NCBI GenBank assembly: GCA_050699635.1
Contig: JBOHFK010000008.1
Coordinates: forward strand, 21,798-85,797
From: GCA-003244245 sp050699635
Lineage (GTDB): Bacteria; Actinomycetota; Actinomycetes; Mycobacteriales; Pseudonocardiaceae
Reading direction: 5' to 3'
DNA: 64,000 nucleotides
In this document: positions 8,400 through 17,108 of the stretch, piece by piece
Position numbering within the stretch: the first letter of the stretch is position 1
Layout: every line of letters starts with the position of its first letter
The notes under the pieces: model-generated
Database searches by the model: none
Told to the model about the DNA's origin: nothing
The model's input: the letters and a program-made list of their open reading frames with translations, nothing else
Translations under genes and position numbers: made by a program

Positions 8400-9621
8400 G
8401 TCGAGGGCAGCGTACCTGGACTGCACCGCAGGCGTGGCCGGTGACATGCTGCTCGGCGCGTTGCTCGACGCTGGAGCTGACTTTGGCCCGGTGCGCACGG
8501 CAGTGCGTTCGCTGGGTGTGCCCGGCCTGGACATCCGGGTGGAGCAGACCCGGCGCTGCGGGCTGCGCTGCGCGAGAGCAGTGGTCATCGCCCCCGGTAT
8601 CGGAGAACCCCACCGCGGGCTGGCTGATGTGCTGGCCGCCATCGAGGGCGCCGCATTGAGCCCAGCCGCCGCCCTGATGGCCGCTGACACCTTCCGGCTA
8701 CTCGCCCACGCCGAGGCCGAGGTCCACAGCATGCCTCCCGAGCTGGTGCATTTCCATGAAGTAGGCGCCGCTGACGCGCTGGCCGACGTGGTCGGCACCG
8801 CGGTCGCCGCCGATCAGCTCGGGATGCTCGCCGATGATGCGCTGGTGCGGTGTTCGGCGCTGGCGGCAGGTAGCGGAACGGCGCGCAGCGCGCACGGCGC
8901 GATCCCGGTGCCCGCACCGGCCGTCCTCCAGATCGTTGCGCTCCGTAATATGTCTCTGACCAACGGTCACCTCGCCGGCGAGCGCACCACGCCCACCGGT
9001 GCGGCGTTGGCCGCAATATTGGCCACCCCTGGCCCGCTGCCGCCGATGACCGTCAGTACGGTCGGCAGCGGCGCCGGCTACCGCGACAACCCGGAGCGAC
9101 CCAACATCACCCGGGTGCTGATCGGCCGCCGTACCGAGCCGGAACCAACACCTGGAACTGCGGAGCCAGTGGTCGTCGTGGAGACCACCGTCGACGATCT
9201 TGAGCCGGAGCTATGGCCGGGGGTATTGCTGGCCGTCCGGGCGGCCGGAGCGTGGGACTGCTGGACCACCGCCACCATCGGCCGGCACGGCAGGCCCGGC
9301 CAGGTGCTCACCGCGCTGTGCACCGAGCAGGTCCGCCCCGCAGTGGTGGATGCGTTGTTCCGGCACAGCACCACGCTCGGTGTGCGATGGACGCCCTGGC
9401 AACGCACGACGCTGCCGCGGATCACCGTGCCGGTGCCGGTGGGGCCACTCGGGGCGGAACACGAGATCACCGTCAAGGTCGCCGCCGGGCCGGGAGGCCG
9501 GACCGCCAAACCTGAACTCGCCGACGCGGAACGGGTCGCCCAGGCGCTGGGCTGGCCGGTGCGACGGGTCTGCGAGGCCGCCCTATCCGCCTACCACCGC
9601 GACCATCCGGCCCAGCCGTGA
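8392..9621 (+). CDS. larC: nickel insertion protein LarC (single-frame)
   Basis: A 409-residue protein that would insert Ni into the pincer cofactor using CTP. N-terminal Y-L-D-C-T-A-G-V-A-G-D-M-L-L-G-A-L-L-D-A-G is the LarC signature. H-F-H-E-V-G-A-A-D-A-L-A-D-V-V-G and G-E-R-T-T-P-T-G-A-A-L follow, then the C-terminal V-E-T-T-V-D-D-L-E-P-E-L-W and P-K-V-A-A-G-like half. In Lactiplantibacillus plantarum LarC is made from two frames by programmed frameshift; here both halves are in one continuous frame. ATG 8392 lies inside the larB stop region, without its own clear Shine-Dalgarno, so it depends on coupling. Confidence 0.93.
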   Translation: MSESRAAYLDCTAGVAGDMLLGALLDAGADFGPVRTAVRSLGVPGLDIRVEQTRRCGLRCARAVVIAPGIGEPHRGLADVLAAIEGAALSPAAALMAADTFRLLAHAEAEVHSMPPELVHFHEVGAADALADVVGTAVAADQLGMLADDALVRCSALAAGSGTARSAHGAIPVPAPAVLQIVALRNMSLTNGHLAGERTTPTGAALAAILATPGPLPPMTVSTVGSGAGYRDNPERPNITRVLIGRRTEPEPTPGTAEPVVVVETTVDDLEPELWPGVLLAVRAAGAWDCWTTATIGRHGRPGQVLTALCTEQVRPAVVDALFRHSTTLGVRWTPWQRTTLPRITVPVPVGPLGAEHEITVKVAAGPGGRTAKPELADAERVAQALGWPVRRVCEAALSAYHRDHPAQP

Positions 9622-9685
9622 GTGGCAAACAGTGTTATCGCACTCAATGCTGCTCACCGGCGCGGAGCGCCCCTAGGGTCGAGCC

Positions 9686-12004
9686 ATGAGTCCCGATGAG
9701 CTGGCCGGATCGCACGTTCTGCTCACCGGCGCCACCGGTTTCCTGGGCCAGGCGACCCTGGAGCGGCTGCTGTCGAGCTACCCGGACACCCGGGTATCAG
9801 TGCTGATCCGGCCGCGGGGCGAGCGCGGCGCGGCCGACCGGCTAGGCGCGTTGCTGCGCAAGAACGTCTTTCGCCCGTTAACCGAGCTGCTCGGGGCGGA
9901 CGCAGTGGCGCGAGTGGTGCGCGAGCGGGTCAACATCATCGAGGGTGACCTCGGCTCGGTCACCCTGCCCGCCGATCTCGACGTCGTGATCCACGGTGCC
10001 TCGACGGTGTCCTTCGATCCACCGGTCGACGAGGCGTTCCGCACGAACGTCTCGGGCGTCGCGACCCTGTATGAAGCGCTCACCGGCGCACCGCACGTCG
10101 TGCACATCTCCACCGCCTACGTCGCTGGCACCCGCAAGGGTGTCGTGGCCGAGGCAGCCCTGGACCACGAGGTGGACTGGCGTCTCGAGCTGGACATGGC
10201 GCTGGCCGCCCGGACTGATGTGGAGCGGGACTCCCGGCGGCCGGAGGTGCTGCGCCGTGCGCTGGCGCAAGCCGGCGGGGAGCACGCCAAAGCCGGCCCG
10301 CAGTCCACCGCCGCTGACACCGAGCGGCTGCGCACCGAGTGGGTCACCCGCCGGCTGGTGGACTACGGCCGGACCCGGGCCCGGAGTCTGGGCTGGCCGG
10401 ATGTCTACACACTGACCAAGGCGCTGGGTGAACGGGTCGCCGAACAGCTGTGGGCACAAGCAGGCAGGCCGCTGTCGGTGGTCCGCCCCGCCATCGTGGA
10501 GAGCGCGCTTCGGCATCCTTACCCGGGGTGGATCGACGGCTTCAAGATGGCCGACCCGTTGATCATCGCCTTCGGCAGAGGGCTACTGCGCGAATTCCCT
10601 GGGCTCCCGGACTCCGTGCTCGACGTGATCCCGGTCGACCTCGTGGTCAACGCCATCCTCGCGGTCGCGGCCCGGCCCCCTGCCCGCCCAGCCAGCACTG
10701 CTCCGGCATACCTGCACGTCAGCTCCGGGGCCAGCAACCCGCTGACCTTCCAGAACATGTACGCACTGTGCCGGGGGTACTTCAACGACCACCCGATGCC
10801 CGACGGTGATCGCGGTCACGTTGCGCCCCCCACCTGGCGTTTCCCCGGCAGCCAGCAGGTGGAGCTGACCCTACGCGCCGGGGAACGGGCCGCGGCACTC
10901 GCCGAGAAGGTGCTGCTGGCACTGCCACCATCGCAGCGGTCCCAGGATTGGCTGACCAGTCTGGGTCGCCAGCAGCAGGACCTGGTGCAGTTGCGGGAAT
11001 ACGCCGACCTCTACGGCGTCTACGCCCGCGCCGAGGTGATCTACGATGATCGCCGGCTGCAGGAACTGCACGCTACCTTGCCACCGCAGCGCAGGGCCGA
11101 TCATGGCTTCGATCCTACGGTCATCGACTGGCGAGCCTACCTGCAGGACGTGCACTGCCCGTCGATCACGGCCACCCTCCGCCGGGCTGGGCAGCGGCGG
11201 GGACGCCCCACCACAGGTCAGCGCGGATCGCAGTTGATCTCGCTGCCCGAACGCACCGATGTGGCTGCGGTATTCGACCTGGAGGGCACCATCGTGAACT
11301 CCAATGTCGTCGAGTCCTACCTGTGGGCCCGGCTAGCCACGATGCCCCGCTCCGGCTGGCTACGTGAGCTCGCCGATCTGGCCCGCTGCGCCCCGCGGTA
11401 TCTCTACGCCGAACGCCATGACCGCGGGGAACTCCTGCGCGCCTTCCTGCGCCGCTACGCCGGCGCCCGCGCTGAAGAGCTGCGAGCGCTGGTCACCGAG
11501 GTACTCGGTGACGCTCTGTTGCACCGGGTGATGCCTGAAGCCACCCGGCAGATCCGCCGGCACCGCGAGGCCGGGCACCGCACCGTGCTGATCACCGGCG
11601 CGGTAGACCTGCACGTCGAACCACTGTCGGTGCTGTTCGACGAGGTGGTAGCCAGCCGGATGCACGTCCGGGATGGCGTGTTCACCGGGTTTCTCGAGTC
11701 CCCGCCCCTGGTCGATGAGGCGCGCGCGGCGTGGCTACGGAAATACGCCCAGGCCCACGCTCTGCACTTGGATCGCTCTTACGCCTACGCCGACAGCTAC
11801 TCCGACCGCCCACTGCTGGAGGCGGTGGGGCATCCGCATGTGGTCAACCCGGATTCCCAGCTTTTCCGGTACGCCCGGCGGCGACGCTGGGTGATGCACC
11901 GCTGGGGCGCGCACACCGGCGGGCTGCTCGAGGTGCTGCTCGACGTCACCCGCGCTACCGCTGTCGGAGCCGGCCAGACAGATGTCACGAGCGTGCGGCG
12001 ATGA
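9686..12004 (+). CDS. fatty acyl reductase (SDR, thioester-reductase type) fused to HAD-IB phosphatase-like domain
   Basis: A 772-residue two-domain protein. Residues ~8-370 are an extended SDR with T-G-A-T-G-F-L-G at 14-21 and catalytic Y-T-L-T-K (Tyr241, Lys245), of the acyl-CoA/ACP thioester reductase (male-sterility) type that gives aldehyde or alcohol. Residues ~525-745 are a HAD-IB (SerB-like) domain with D-L-E-G-T at 531-535, I-T-G-A and A-D-S-Y-S-D. The usual D-x-D-G-T acid/base Asp is Glu here. A ~100-residue helical linker joins them. It is the first gene of a four-gene operon: ATGA overlap with the next gene and 64 bp after larC. Likely reduces an activated fatty acid; the HAD domain's substrate is unknown. 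Confidence 0.82.
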   Translation: MSPDELAGSHVLLTGATGFLGQATLERLLSSYPDTRVSVLIRPRGERGAADRLGALLRKNVFRPLTELLGADAVARVVRERVNIIEGDLGSVTLPADLDVVIHGASTVSFDPPVDEAFRTNVSGVATLYEALTGAPHVVHISTAYVAGTRKGVVAEAALDHEVDWRLELDMALAARTDVERDSRRPEVLRRALAQAGGEHAKAGPQSTAADTERLRTEWVTRRLVDYGRTRARSLGWPDVYTLTKALGERVAEQLWAQAGRPLSVVRPAIVESALRHPYPGWIDGFKMADPLIIAFGRGLLREFPGLPDSVLDVIPVDLVVNAILAVAARPPARPASTAPAYLHVSSGASNPLTFQNMYALCRGYFNDHPMPDGDRGHVAPPTWRFPGSQQVELTLRAGERAAALAEKVLLALPPSQRSQDWLTSLGRQQQDLVQLREYADLYGVYARAEVIYDDRRLQELHATLPPQRRADHGFDPTVIDWRAYLQDVHCPSITATLRRAGQRRGRPTTGQRGSQLISLPERTDVAAVFDLEGTIVNSNVVESYLWARLATMPRSGWLRELADLARCAPRYLYAERHDRGELLRAFLRRYAGARAEELRALVTEVLGDALLHRVMPEATRQIRRHREAGHRTVLITGAVDLHVEPLSVLFDEVVASRMHVRDGVFTGFLESPPLVDEARAAWLRKYAQAHALHLDRSYAYADSYSDRPLLEAVGHPHVVNPDSQLFRYARRRRWVMHRWGAHTGGLLEVLLDVTRATAVGAGQTDVTSVRR

Positions 12005-13212
12005 ACCTGGCGCTGGAATACCACCGCTCCGCGGGACGCTACTTCGCCGCGCGCGCGGTCAGTTCCACCCGCACCGGTGGGCGGCTGGCCGGAGCGCTGG
12101 CCAGCAATATGGCGCCGCTGCGGCTGGTCGAACAGATCGATCCCGTTCCGGGTGACGAGTCCTGGACCCGGGTCGCGCCTACCCTGTCCGGGATCTGTGG
12201 CTCCGACCTGGGCCTGCTGACCGGACGGTCCTCGCCCTACCTCGGACCATTGACCTCGATGCCGTTCGTCCTGGGCCACGAGGTGGTGGGGCGTACCCTC
12301 GACGAGCTTCCCGAGCTGCCGCGGGGCAGCCGGGTGGTGATCGACCCGGTACTGCGGTGCGCCGCGCGCGGCCTGCCGTCCTGCCCGGCCTGCCTCACCG
12401 GGCATACCTGCCGCTGTGACCGCATCACCACCGGACGCCTGGCGGCCGGCCTGCAGACCGGGTTCTGCGCTGATACCGGGGGCGGCTGGAGCCGCCGCAT
12501 GCTGGCGCATGCCAGCCAGCTGCACCCCGTGCCGGACTCGATGCCCGACGAGATCGCGGTCCTCGTGGAGCCGTTGGCCTGCGCAGTTCATGCGGCGCGC
12601 CGGGTACCGGTCAGTCCGGGTGCATCGGTACTGGTGATCGGCGCGGGAACAGTGGGCCTGCTCACTGTGCTCGCGCTGCGCAAGCTCACTGCGGCCGGCG
12701 AGGTGCACGTGATCGCCAAACACCGCCATCAAGCCGACCGGGCCCGCGAACTCGGCGCCACCCAGGTCATCGGCACCGACGGCGCAGCCAGGGCGCTGCG
12801 TCGCAGCACCGGGGCCCTGCTGGTCGAGCCGGAACTCGGCGAGGACTACCTGCTCGGCGGGATCGATCTGGCTTTCGAGTGCACCGGCGCTTCGGCGGGC
12901 CTGACCACCGCACTGCGGTCGCTGCGCGCCGGTGGCACGGTCGTCACATCGGGAATGCCGGCAGGCGGAGTGGATCTGACTCCATTGTGGTACCGGGAGC
13001 TACACCTGGTCGGGGCCTACGCCTCCGCAATCGGTGAAGAGCCCAGCCAGGGGGACTTCCCGGAGGCCATCGCCCTGGCGACGACGGCGCCTCTGGACGG
13101 ATACGTTGACACGAAATATCCACTGGACAAGTGGCGTGACGCGGTCGATCACGCTGCCGCGGCCGGCCGGCTGGGCACCATCAAGGTCGTCTTCGCACCC
13201 AGCAGAGGCTAA
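12001..13212 (+). CDS. zinc-binding medium-chain alcohol dehydrogenase
   Basis: A 403-residue MDR protein. It has G-I-C-G-S-D (catalytic zinc Cys), G-H-E-V-V-G-R-T, a cysteine-rich loop with C-P-A-C...C-R-C (partial structural-zinc lobe), V-E-P-L-A-C-A-V-H-A and Rossmann G-A-G-T-V-G-L-L. MDR enzymes interconvert alcohols and carbonyls with NAD(P). The N-terminal ~45 residues precede the catalytic domain and are unusual. ATG 12001 overlaps the stop of the reductase-HAD gene by four bases (ATGA), and 39 bp separate it from the LarA-like gene. It probably acts on the same substrate pool as its neighbours (inference). Confidence 0.87.
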   Translation: MNLALEYHRSAGRYFAARAVSSTRTGGRLAGALASNMAPLRLVEQIDPVPGDESWTRVAPTLSGICGSDLGLLTGRSSPYLGPLTSMPFVLGHEVVGRTLDELPELPRGSRVVIDPVLRCAARGLPSCPACLTGHTCRCDRITTGRLAAGLQTGFCADTGGGWSRRMLAHASQLHPVPDSMPDEIAVLVEPLACAVHAARRVPVSPGASVLVIGAGTVGLLTVLALRKLTAAGEVHVIAKHRHQADRARELGATQVIGTDGAARALRRSTGALLVEPELGEDYLLGGIDLAFECTGASAGLTTALRSLRAGGTVVTSGMPAGGVDLTPLWYRELHLVGAYASAIGEEPSQGDFPEAIALATTAPLDGYVDTKYPLDKWRDAVDHAAAAGRLGTIKVVFAPSRG

Positions 13213-13251
13213 TAGTCACCGGAGCGCGCGGCGCTGCACGTAGGGGCAGGA

Positions 13252-14832
13252 GTGAATGTGGGCAGACCAGGTTTCGTGCTTGACGTCGACGAGCGGACTC
13301 CCCCGCTGCTGATGCACGAGGGTGAGGGGTTCCGGCTGGAGCGCCTGCCGCTGGGCAGCCGGGTCATCTACCCGCCGGAGTCGCTGCCGGCCATCGTCGA
13401 CCTCGAGGGCGCAATCCGCCACGCCTTGACGCATCCCCACGGCAGCGACCCGCTACCCCAACTGCTGCGTCGTGGGATGCGGCTGACCATCGTGTTCGAC
13501 GATCTGTCCCTGCCGCTACCGCCGATGCGCACCCCGGACGTCCGGCAGCGGGTGATCGAGCAGGTGCTGGAGCTGGCCGCCACCGCCGGGGTGGACGACG
13601 TCGAGCTGATCGCCGCCAACTCACTGCACCGGAGGATGACCCCGGCAGAGCTCAAGCGCACCGTCGGGGAGCGGGTGTTCCGTGCCTTCCACCCCGATCA
13701 CCTGCGCAACCACGATGCCGAGGACCCGGACGATCTCGCGCATCTGGGCACCACGCCGCACGGCGAGGACGTCGAGATCAACCGGCGGGCCGCCGAGAGC
13801 GACCTGATCGTCTACGTCAACATCACCCTCACCGCGATGAACGGCGGCTCGAAATCGGTGGCGGTCGGGCTGGCGAGTTACGCCAGCCTGCGCCACCACC
13901 ACAACGTGCACACGCTGCGGCACTCGCGCTCGTTCAACGATCCCGCCAACTCGGCCATGCACCACTCCTACGACCGGATGGCTGACATCATCGGCGGCCA
14001 CGTGCCGGTGTTTACCATCGAAACCACGCTGAACAATGAGACGTTCCCCGCGGCACTGCGCTTCCTCACCCGGCGTGAATGGGAGTGGAACCTCACCGAC
14101 CAGGCCAGCTACCTGGCGGTCAAACGGAGCAACGACCTGGCCACCCCGAAGCTGCGACGACGGATCTGGCAGACCACCGAAGCGCCCTACGGCGTCACCG
14201 GGGTGCACGCCGGCGCACCGAGCCAGGTGCACCCGCACACCCTGGCGGCGGTGCACCGCCAGCAGCTCACCGAGGTGCACGGGCAAGCCGACGTGGCAAT
14301 ATTCGGCTTGCCCTACATCTGCCCGTACAACGTGAACTCGATCATGAATCCGATCCTGGTGATGTCGCTGGGGCTCGGTTACTTCTTCAATCTTTACCGG
14401 GGCCGGCCGATCGTGCGCCAAGGCGGCGTGGCGATCTACTACCACCCGATGCCGCACGAGTTCCACCCGGTGCACCACCCGAGCTACATCGATTTCTACG
14501 AGCTGCTCGCCGAGACCACCGACCCGGTCATGCTGGAGACCAAGTACGAAAAGCAGTTCGCGACCGATCCGTGGTACATCCACCTGTACCGGAACAGCTA
14601 CGCCTACCACGGCGTGCATCCGTTCTATATGTGGTATTGGGGGGCGCACGCCATGCAACACTTGGATAACGTGATCTTCATCGGCGGCGACCGGTCGACG
14701 ACCGGAAGGCTGGGCTTCCGTGCCGCGTCCAGCCTGGCTGACGCGCTGGAGCTGGCTCGGGACACGGTGGGCAGCGATCCGCAGATCAGCTACCTGCATG
14801 CCCCGCCGATGGTGCTGGCGGACGTGCGATGA
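13252..14832 (+). CDS. divergent LarA-family (DUF2088) nickel-pincer enzyme
   Basis: A 526-residue protein, about 100 longer than lactate racemase LarA. The Lar_N fold signature is present: F-D-D-L-S-L-P at 82-88 (family D-x-T-R-P), N-S-L-H-R-R-M-T with His126, and N-G-G-S-K-S-V-A-V-G with Lys201, where LarA attaches the pincer cofactor. Sixteen residues on, in R-H-H-H-N, His217 matches the LarA nickel-ligand His. By my unaided alignment the family Arg of T-R-P is Leu87 and the second acid/base His, ten residues before Lys, is replaced around Ile191. So the cofactor site looks kept but the chemistry or substrate changed. Start is GTG 13252, or GTG 13258 with AGGAG upstream. Sits in the lipid-type operon just after larBC. 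Confidence 0.85.
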   Translation: MNVGRPGFVLDVDERTPPLLMHEGEGFRLERLPLGSRVIYPPESLPAIVDLEGAIRHALTHPHGSDPLPQLLRRGMRLTIVFDDLSLPLPPMRTPDVRQRVIEQVLELAATAGVDDVELIAANSLHRRMTPAELKRTVGERVFRAFHPDHLRNHDAEDPDDLAHLGTTPHGEDVEINRRAAESDLIVYVNITLTAMNGGSKSVAVGLASYASLRHHHNVHTLRHSRSFNDPANSAMHHSYDRMADIIGGHVPVFTIETTLNNETFPAALRFLTRREWEWNLTDQASYLAVKRSNDLATPKLRRRIWQTTEAPYGVTGVHAGAPSQVHPHTLAAVHRQQLTEVHGQADVAIFGLPYICPYNVNSIMNPILVMSLGLGYFFNLYRGRPIVRQGGVAIYYHPMPHEFHPVHHPSYIDFYELLAETTDPVMLETKYEKQFATDPWYIHLYRNSYAYHGVHPFYMWYWGAHAMQHLDNVIFIGGDRSTTGRLGFRAASSLADALELARDTVGSDPQISYLHAPPMVLADVR

Positions 14833-15788
14833 GCAGCCTGCGGGACGATCTACGGCTGCTGCGCCACGGCCGCGACTGGCGGGGCCGGGCCCGGGTGCCG
14901 CGCTCGGCGCAGCGCTGGGAACTGCCGGAGGCCGGCGACGACTTCCCCACCGCATGGGCTCGAACCGCCGCTGCCGGAGCGCTGCGGCACGCCCTCCAGC
15001 AGGGGGTGCTCAAGCCGGTGATCTGGAGCCAGACCCGACCGACGGTGCACGGCAGGGAATACCTGGATGGTATCCGCGGGCCGGCGATCTTCGTCGCCAA
15101 CCACTCCAGTCACCTGGACACCCCCTTGGTCCTGGGTTCGCTACCTCCGCGGATCACCAGGAAGCTTGCCGTGGGGGCGGCCGCCGACTACTTCTTCGAT
15201 TCCGGCACGATCGCCGCGGCGACCACCCTGCTGTTCAACGCCTTTCCGGTGGATCGGCGCGGATCAAGGCGGGGCCGCAGCCTGGCCGCCGAGCTGGTCG
15301 ACGACGGCTGGAGCCTGCTGCTGTACCCGGAGGGCAGCCGTACCGTGGACGGCTGGCTCACCGCGTTCAAGCTGGGTGCCGCGCAGCTGTGCGCGATGAA
15401 GCAGGTGCCTGCAGTGCCGATCGCGCTGCGTGGCACGTTCGCCGCCATGCCCCGTGGCCGGCGCTGGCCGCGACCAGGCCGTCCCCGGGTCACCGTCCGG
15501 ATCGGGCGGCCGATCCAGGTCGGAGCGCAGGAGTCGGTTCCCGAGTTCCGCGCCAGGCTGGTGCGTGCGGTCGCCACGCTCTGGGCCGAGGACGATCTAG
15601 GCTGGTACCGGGCTCTCCGGGCGGCAGCCGACGACACGCTGGCCCTGCCCACCGGTTCGCGCAGCGTGCTACCCACCACCACCTCCGGCCAGCCCGCCGA
15701 TGACCGCGACATGGCTCCATGGCGGCGCATCTGGGAATCCACCCGCCCTCCCGCAGACGGCGGACCCCGCAAGGTGTGGACGGACTGA
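14829..15788 (+). CDS. PlsC-like 1-acyl-glycerol-3-phosphate acyltransferase
   Basis: A 319-residue protein with the acyltransferase motifs N-H-S-S-H-L-D at 91-97 (H-x4-D) and Y-P-E-G-S-R-T near 166-172. These carry the catalytic His/Asp and bind the phosphate-bearing acceptor in the PlsC/LPLAT family. About 80 residues precede the domain, and the last ~50 are polar and likely disordered. ATG 14829 overlaps the stop of the LarA-like gene (ATGA). It is the last gene of the operon; a short hairpin (CCGGC...GCCGG around 15789-15806) follows at the convergent boundary with DUF3039. Acyl acceptor unknown. Confidence 0.87.
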   Translation: MSSLRDDLRLLRHGRDWRGRARVPRSAQRWELPEAGDDFPTAWARTAAAGALRHALQQGVLKPVIWSQTRPTVHGREYLDGIRGPAIFVANHSSHLDTPLVLGSLPPRITRKLAVGAAADYFFDSGTIAAATTLLFNAFPVDRRGSRRGRSLAAELVDDGWSLLLYPEGSRTVDGWLTAFKLGAAQLCAMKQVPAVPIALRGTFAAMPRGRRWPRPGRPRVTVRIGRPIQVGAQESVPEFRARLVRAVATLWAEDDLGWYRALRAAADDTLALPTGSRSVLPTTTSGQPADDRDMAPWRRIWESTRPPADGGPRKVWTD

Positions 15789-15798
15789 CCGGCGTGCG

Positions 15799-16065
15799 CT
15801 AGCCGGCGTCGCCACCCTTGGGCAGCGACTCGTAGATTTCCTTGCACTCCGGGCAGACCGGCGAGCCGGGCTTGGGCGCGCGGGTCACGGGGAACGTCTC
15901 ACCGCACAGGGCCACTACCCGGGAGCCCATTACCGCACTCTCGGCGATCTTGTTCTTCCGCACGTAGTGGAACATCTTGGGTGTGTCGTTGCCGGTGGTG
16001 TCGGTCCCCTCGGGCCGGGTGTCGACCTCGGGCAACGTTTGAGTAGGCGCGCTCACGCACACCAT
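15799..16065 (-). CDS. DUF3039-family small protein
   Basis: An 88-residue protein with F-H-Y-V-R-K-N-K-I-A-E-S-A-V-M-G, V-A-L-C-G-E and C-P-E-C-K-E. The Cys pair plus single Cys suggest a small metal site. It matches the actinobacterial DUF3039 family, function unknown. The first ATG (16065) and a GTG three codons later are both usable starts. Minus-strand neighbours DUF3099 and HhH-GPD follow the same direction. Confidence 0.82.
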   Translation of the reverse strand: MVCVSAPTQTLPEVDTRPEGTDTTGNDTPKMFHYVRKNKIAESAVMGSRVVALCGETFPVTRAPKPGSPVCPECKEIYESLPKGGDAG

Positions 16066-16107
16066 GATGCCGCATCGGGTCGATGGGCATGGGTGCGCGG
16101 CCCGGGA

Positions 16108-16458
16108 TCACCCGTCGATGACGGGGTGAGCGCCACTGTCCAGCTCACGCTGCGGACGATCGCTGGCCTCGAGCCCGTGGCCCATCGTGTTGACGTGCTT
16201 AGCCTTACGGGGCGCGCTGTCATTGGCGATGAGCACCGCCATCCAGGGCAGGGGCACCGACAGCACCACGAAGCCCAGCGCCAGCCACCAGGTCTGATAG
16301 AACACGCCAGCCAGCACGAGGCAGGGAATGCGGGCCGACATCAGGATCGCGTACTTGCGTCGGCGGGTGGCGTACTGCTCGGCATAGGACGGTTCCGCCG
16401 CCGTGATCAGAACAGCCGCGTCGCCTCGCCGGCGGCCCTGCTCATGTGGATCCCGCAC
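16108..16458 (-). CDS. DUF3099-family membrane protein
   Basis: A 116-residue protein with two adjacent hydrophobic helices around I-P-C-L-V-L-A-G-V-F-Y-Q-T-W-W-L-A-L-G-F-V-V, preceded by the conserved R-R-R-K-Y-A-I-L-M. It fits the actinobacterial DUF3099 family of unknown function. The start is GTG 16458 and no strong ribosome site is visible. It lies between DUF3039 and the HhH-GPD gene. Confidence 0.78.
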   Translation of the reverse strand: MRDPHEQGRRRGDAAVLITAAEPSYAEQYATRRRKYAILMSARIPCLVLAGVFYQTWWLALGFVVLSVPLPWMAVLIANDSAPRKAKHVNTMGHGLEASDRPQRELDSGAHPVIDG

Positions 16459-16491
16459 GCCCTCACGCCTCGATTCGATGCTCTGCGTCCC

Positions 16492-17064
16492 CTACCTCTT
16501 CGCTCGGGCCGCCATCTTCACCTGTTGCTTGTGCTCGCGAACCTTGGCCAGCGAGTCGGCGTCGGTCACATCGGCGATCGATCGATACACCCCGTCATCG
16601 CCGTAGGGGCCGGCCACCTCGCGCCAGCCTGCCGGCTTCACATTACGCTGCTTCCCGAGCAGCGCGACAAAGATCTGCGCTTTCTGCATCCCGTAACCCG
16701 GCAGCCCGACCAGCCGGTCGAGTAGTTCGCTGGCGTCGGCGACATCGCGCCACAAACCGGTCACATCGCCGTCGTAACGCTCGACGAGTGCCCGGCAGAT
16801 ATCCTGCACCCGCACCGCCATCGACCTGGGGTAACGGTGTAACGCAGGCGGCGTCGCGAACAGCTCCGTCAGCGCGTCGCGGTCGTAGCTGGCCAGTTCG
16901 TGAACGTCCAGCTCATGGCCGAGGCGTTGCTGGAGCTGGTAGGGCGCGGCAAAGGCCCGTTCCATCGGCACCTGTTGATCGAGCAGCATGCCCAGTAGCA
17001 ATGCCAGCGGATCGCGGTCCAGCAAAGCATCAGCGGTTACGTCCTGGCTCAACATCAAGGCCAT
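16492..17064 (-). CDS. HhH-GPD-type base-excision-like protein
   Basis: A 190-residue protein with M-L-L-D-Q-Q-V-P-M-E-R-A-F near the N-terminus and L-V-G-L-P-G-Y-G-M-Q-K-A-Q-I-F, the helix-hairpin-helix, in the middle. It resembles the uncharacterised actinobacterial HhH-GPD family (TIGR03252 type), which is related to base-excision glycosylases. I see no iron-sulfur cysteine loop. ATG 17064 is preferred because GGGAGGTGG sits just upstream (spacing 3; ATG 17055 is also possible); the longer GTG 17094 start places that site inside the gene. Confidence 0.8.
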   Translation of the reverse strand: MALMLSQDVTADALLDRDPLALLLGMLLDQQVPMERAFAAPYQLQQRLGHELDVHELASYDRDALTELFATPPALHRYPRSMAVRVQDICRALVERYDGDVTGLWRDVADASELLDRLVGLPGYGMQKAQIFVALLGKQRNVKPAGWREVAGPYGDDGVYRSIADVTDADSLAKVREHKQQVKMAARAKR

Positions 17065-17108
17065 CAACCACCTCCCGGCGGTGTGAGTTATCACGCGGAT
17101 CTGCCCGA

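Noticed and set aside
13621..14955. 444-codon minus-strand frame under the LarA-like gene
   Set aside because: Composition typical of a GC-rich shadow frame; the plus strand has conserved motifs.
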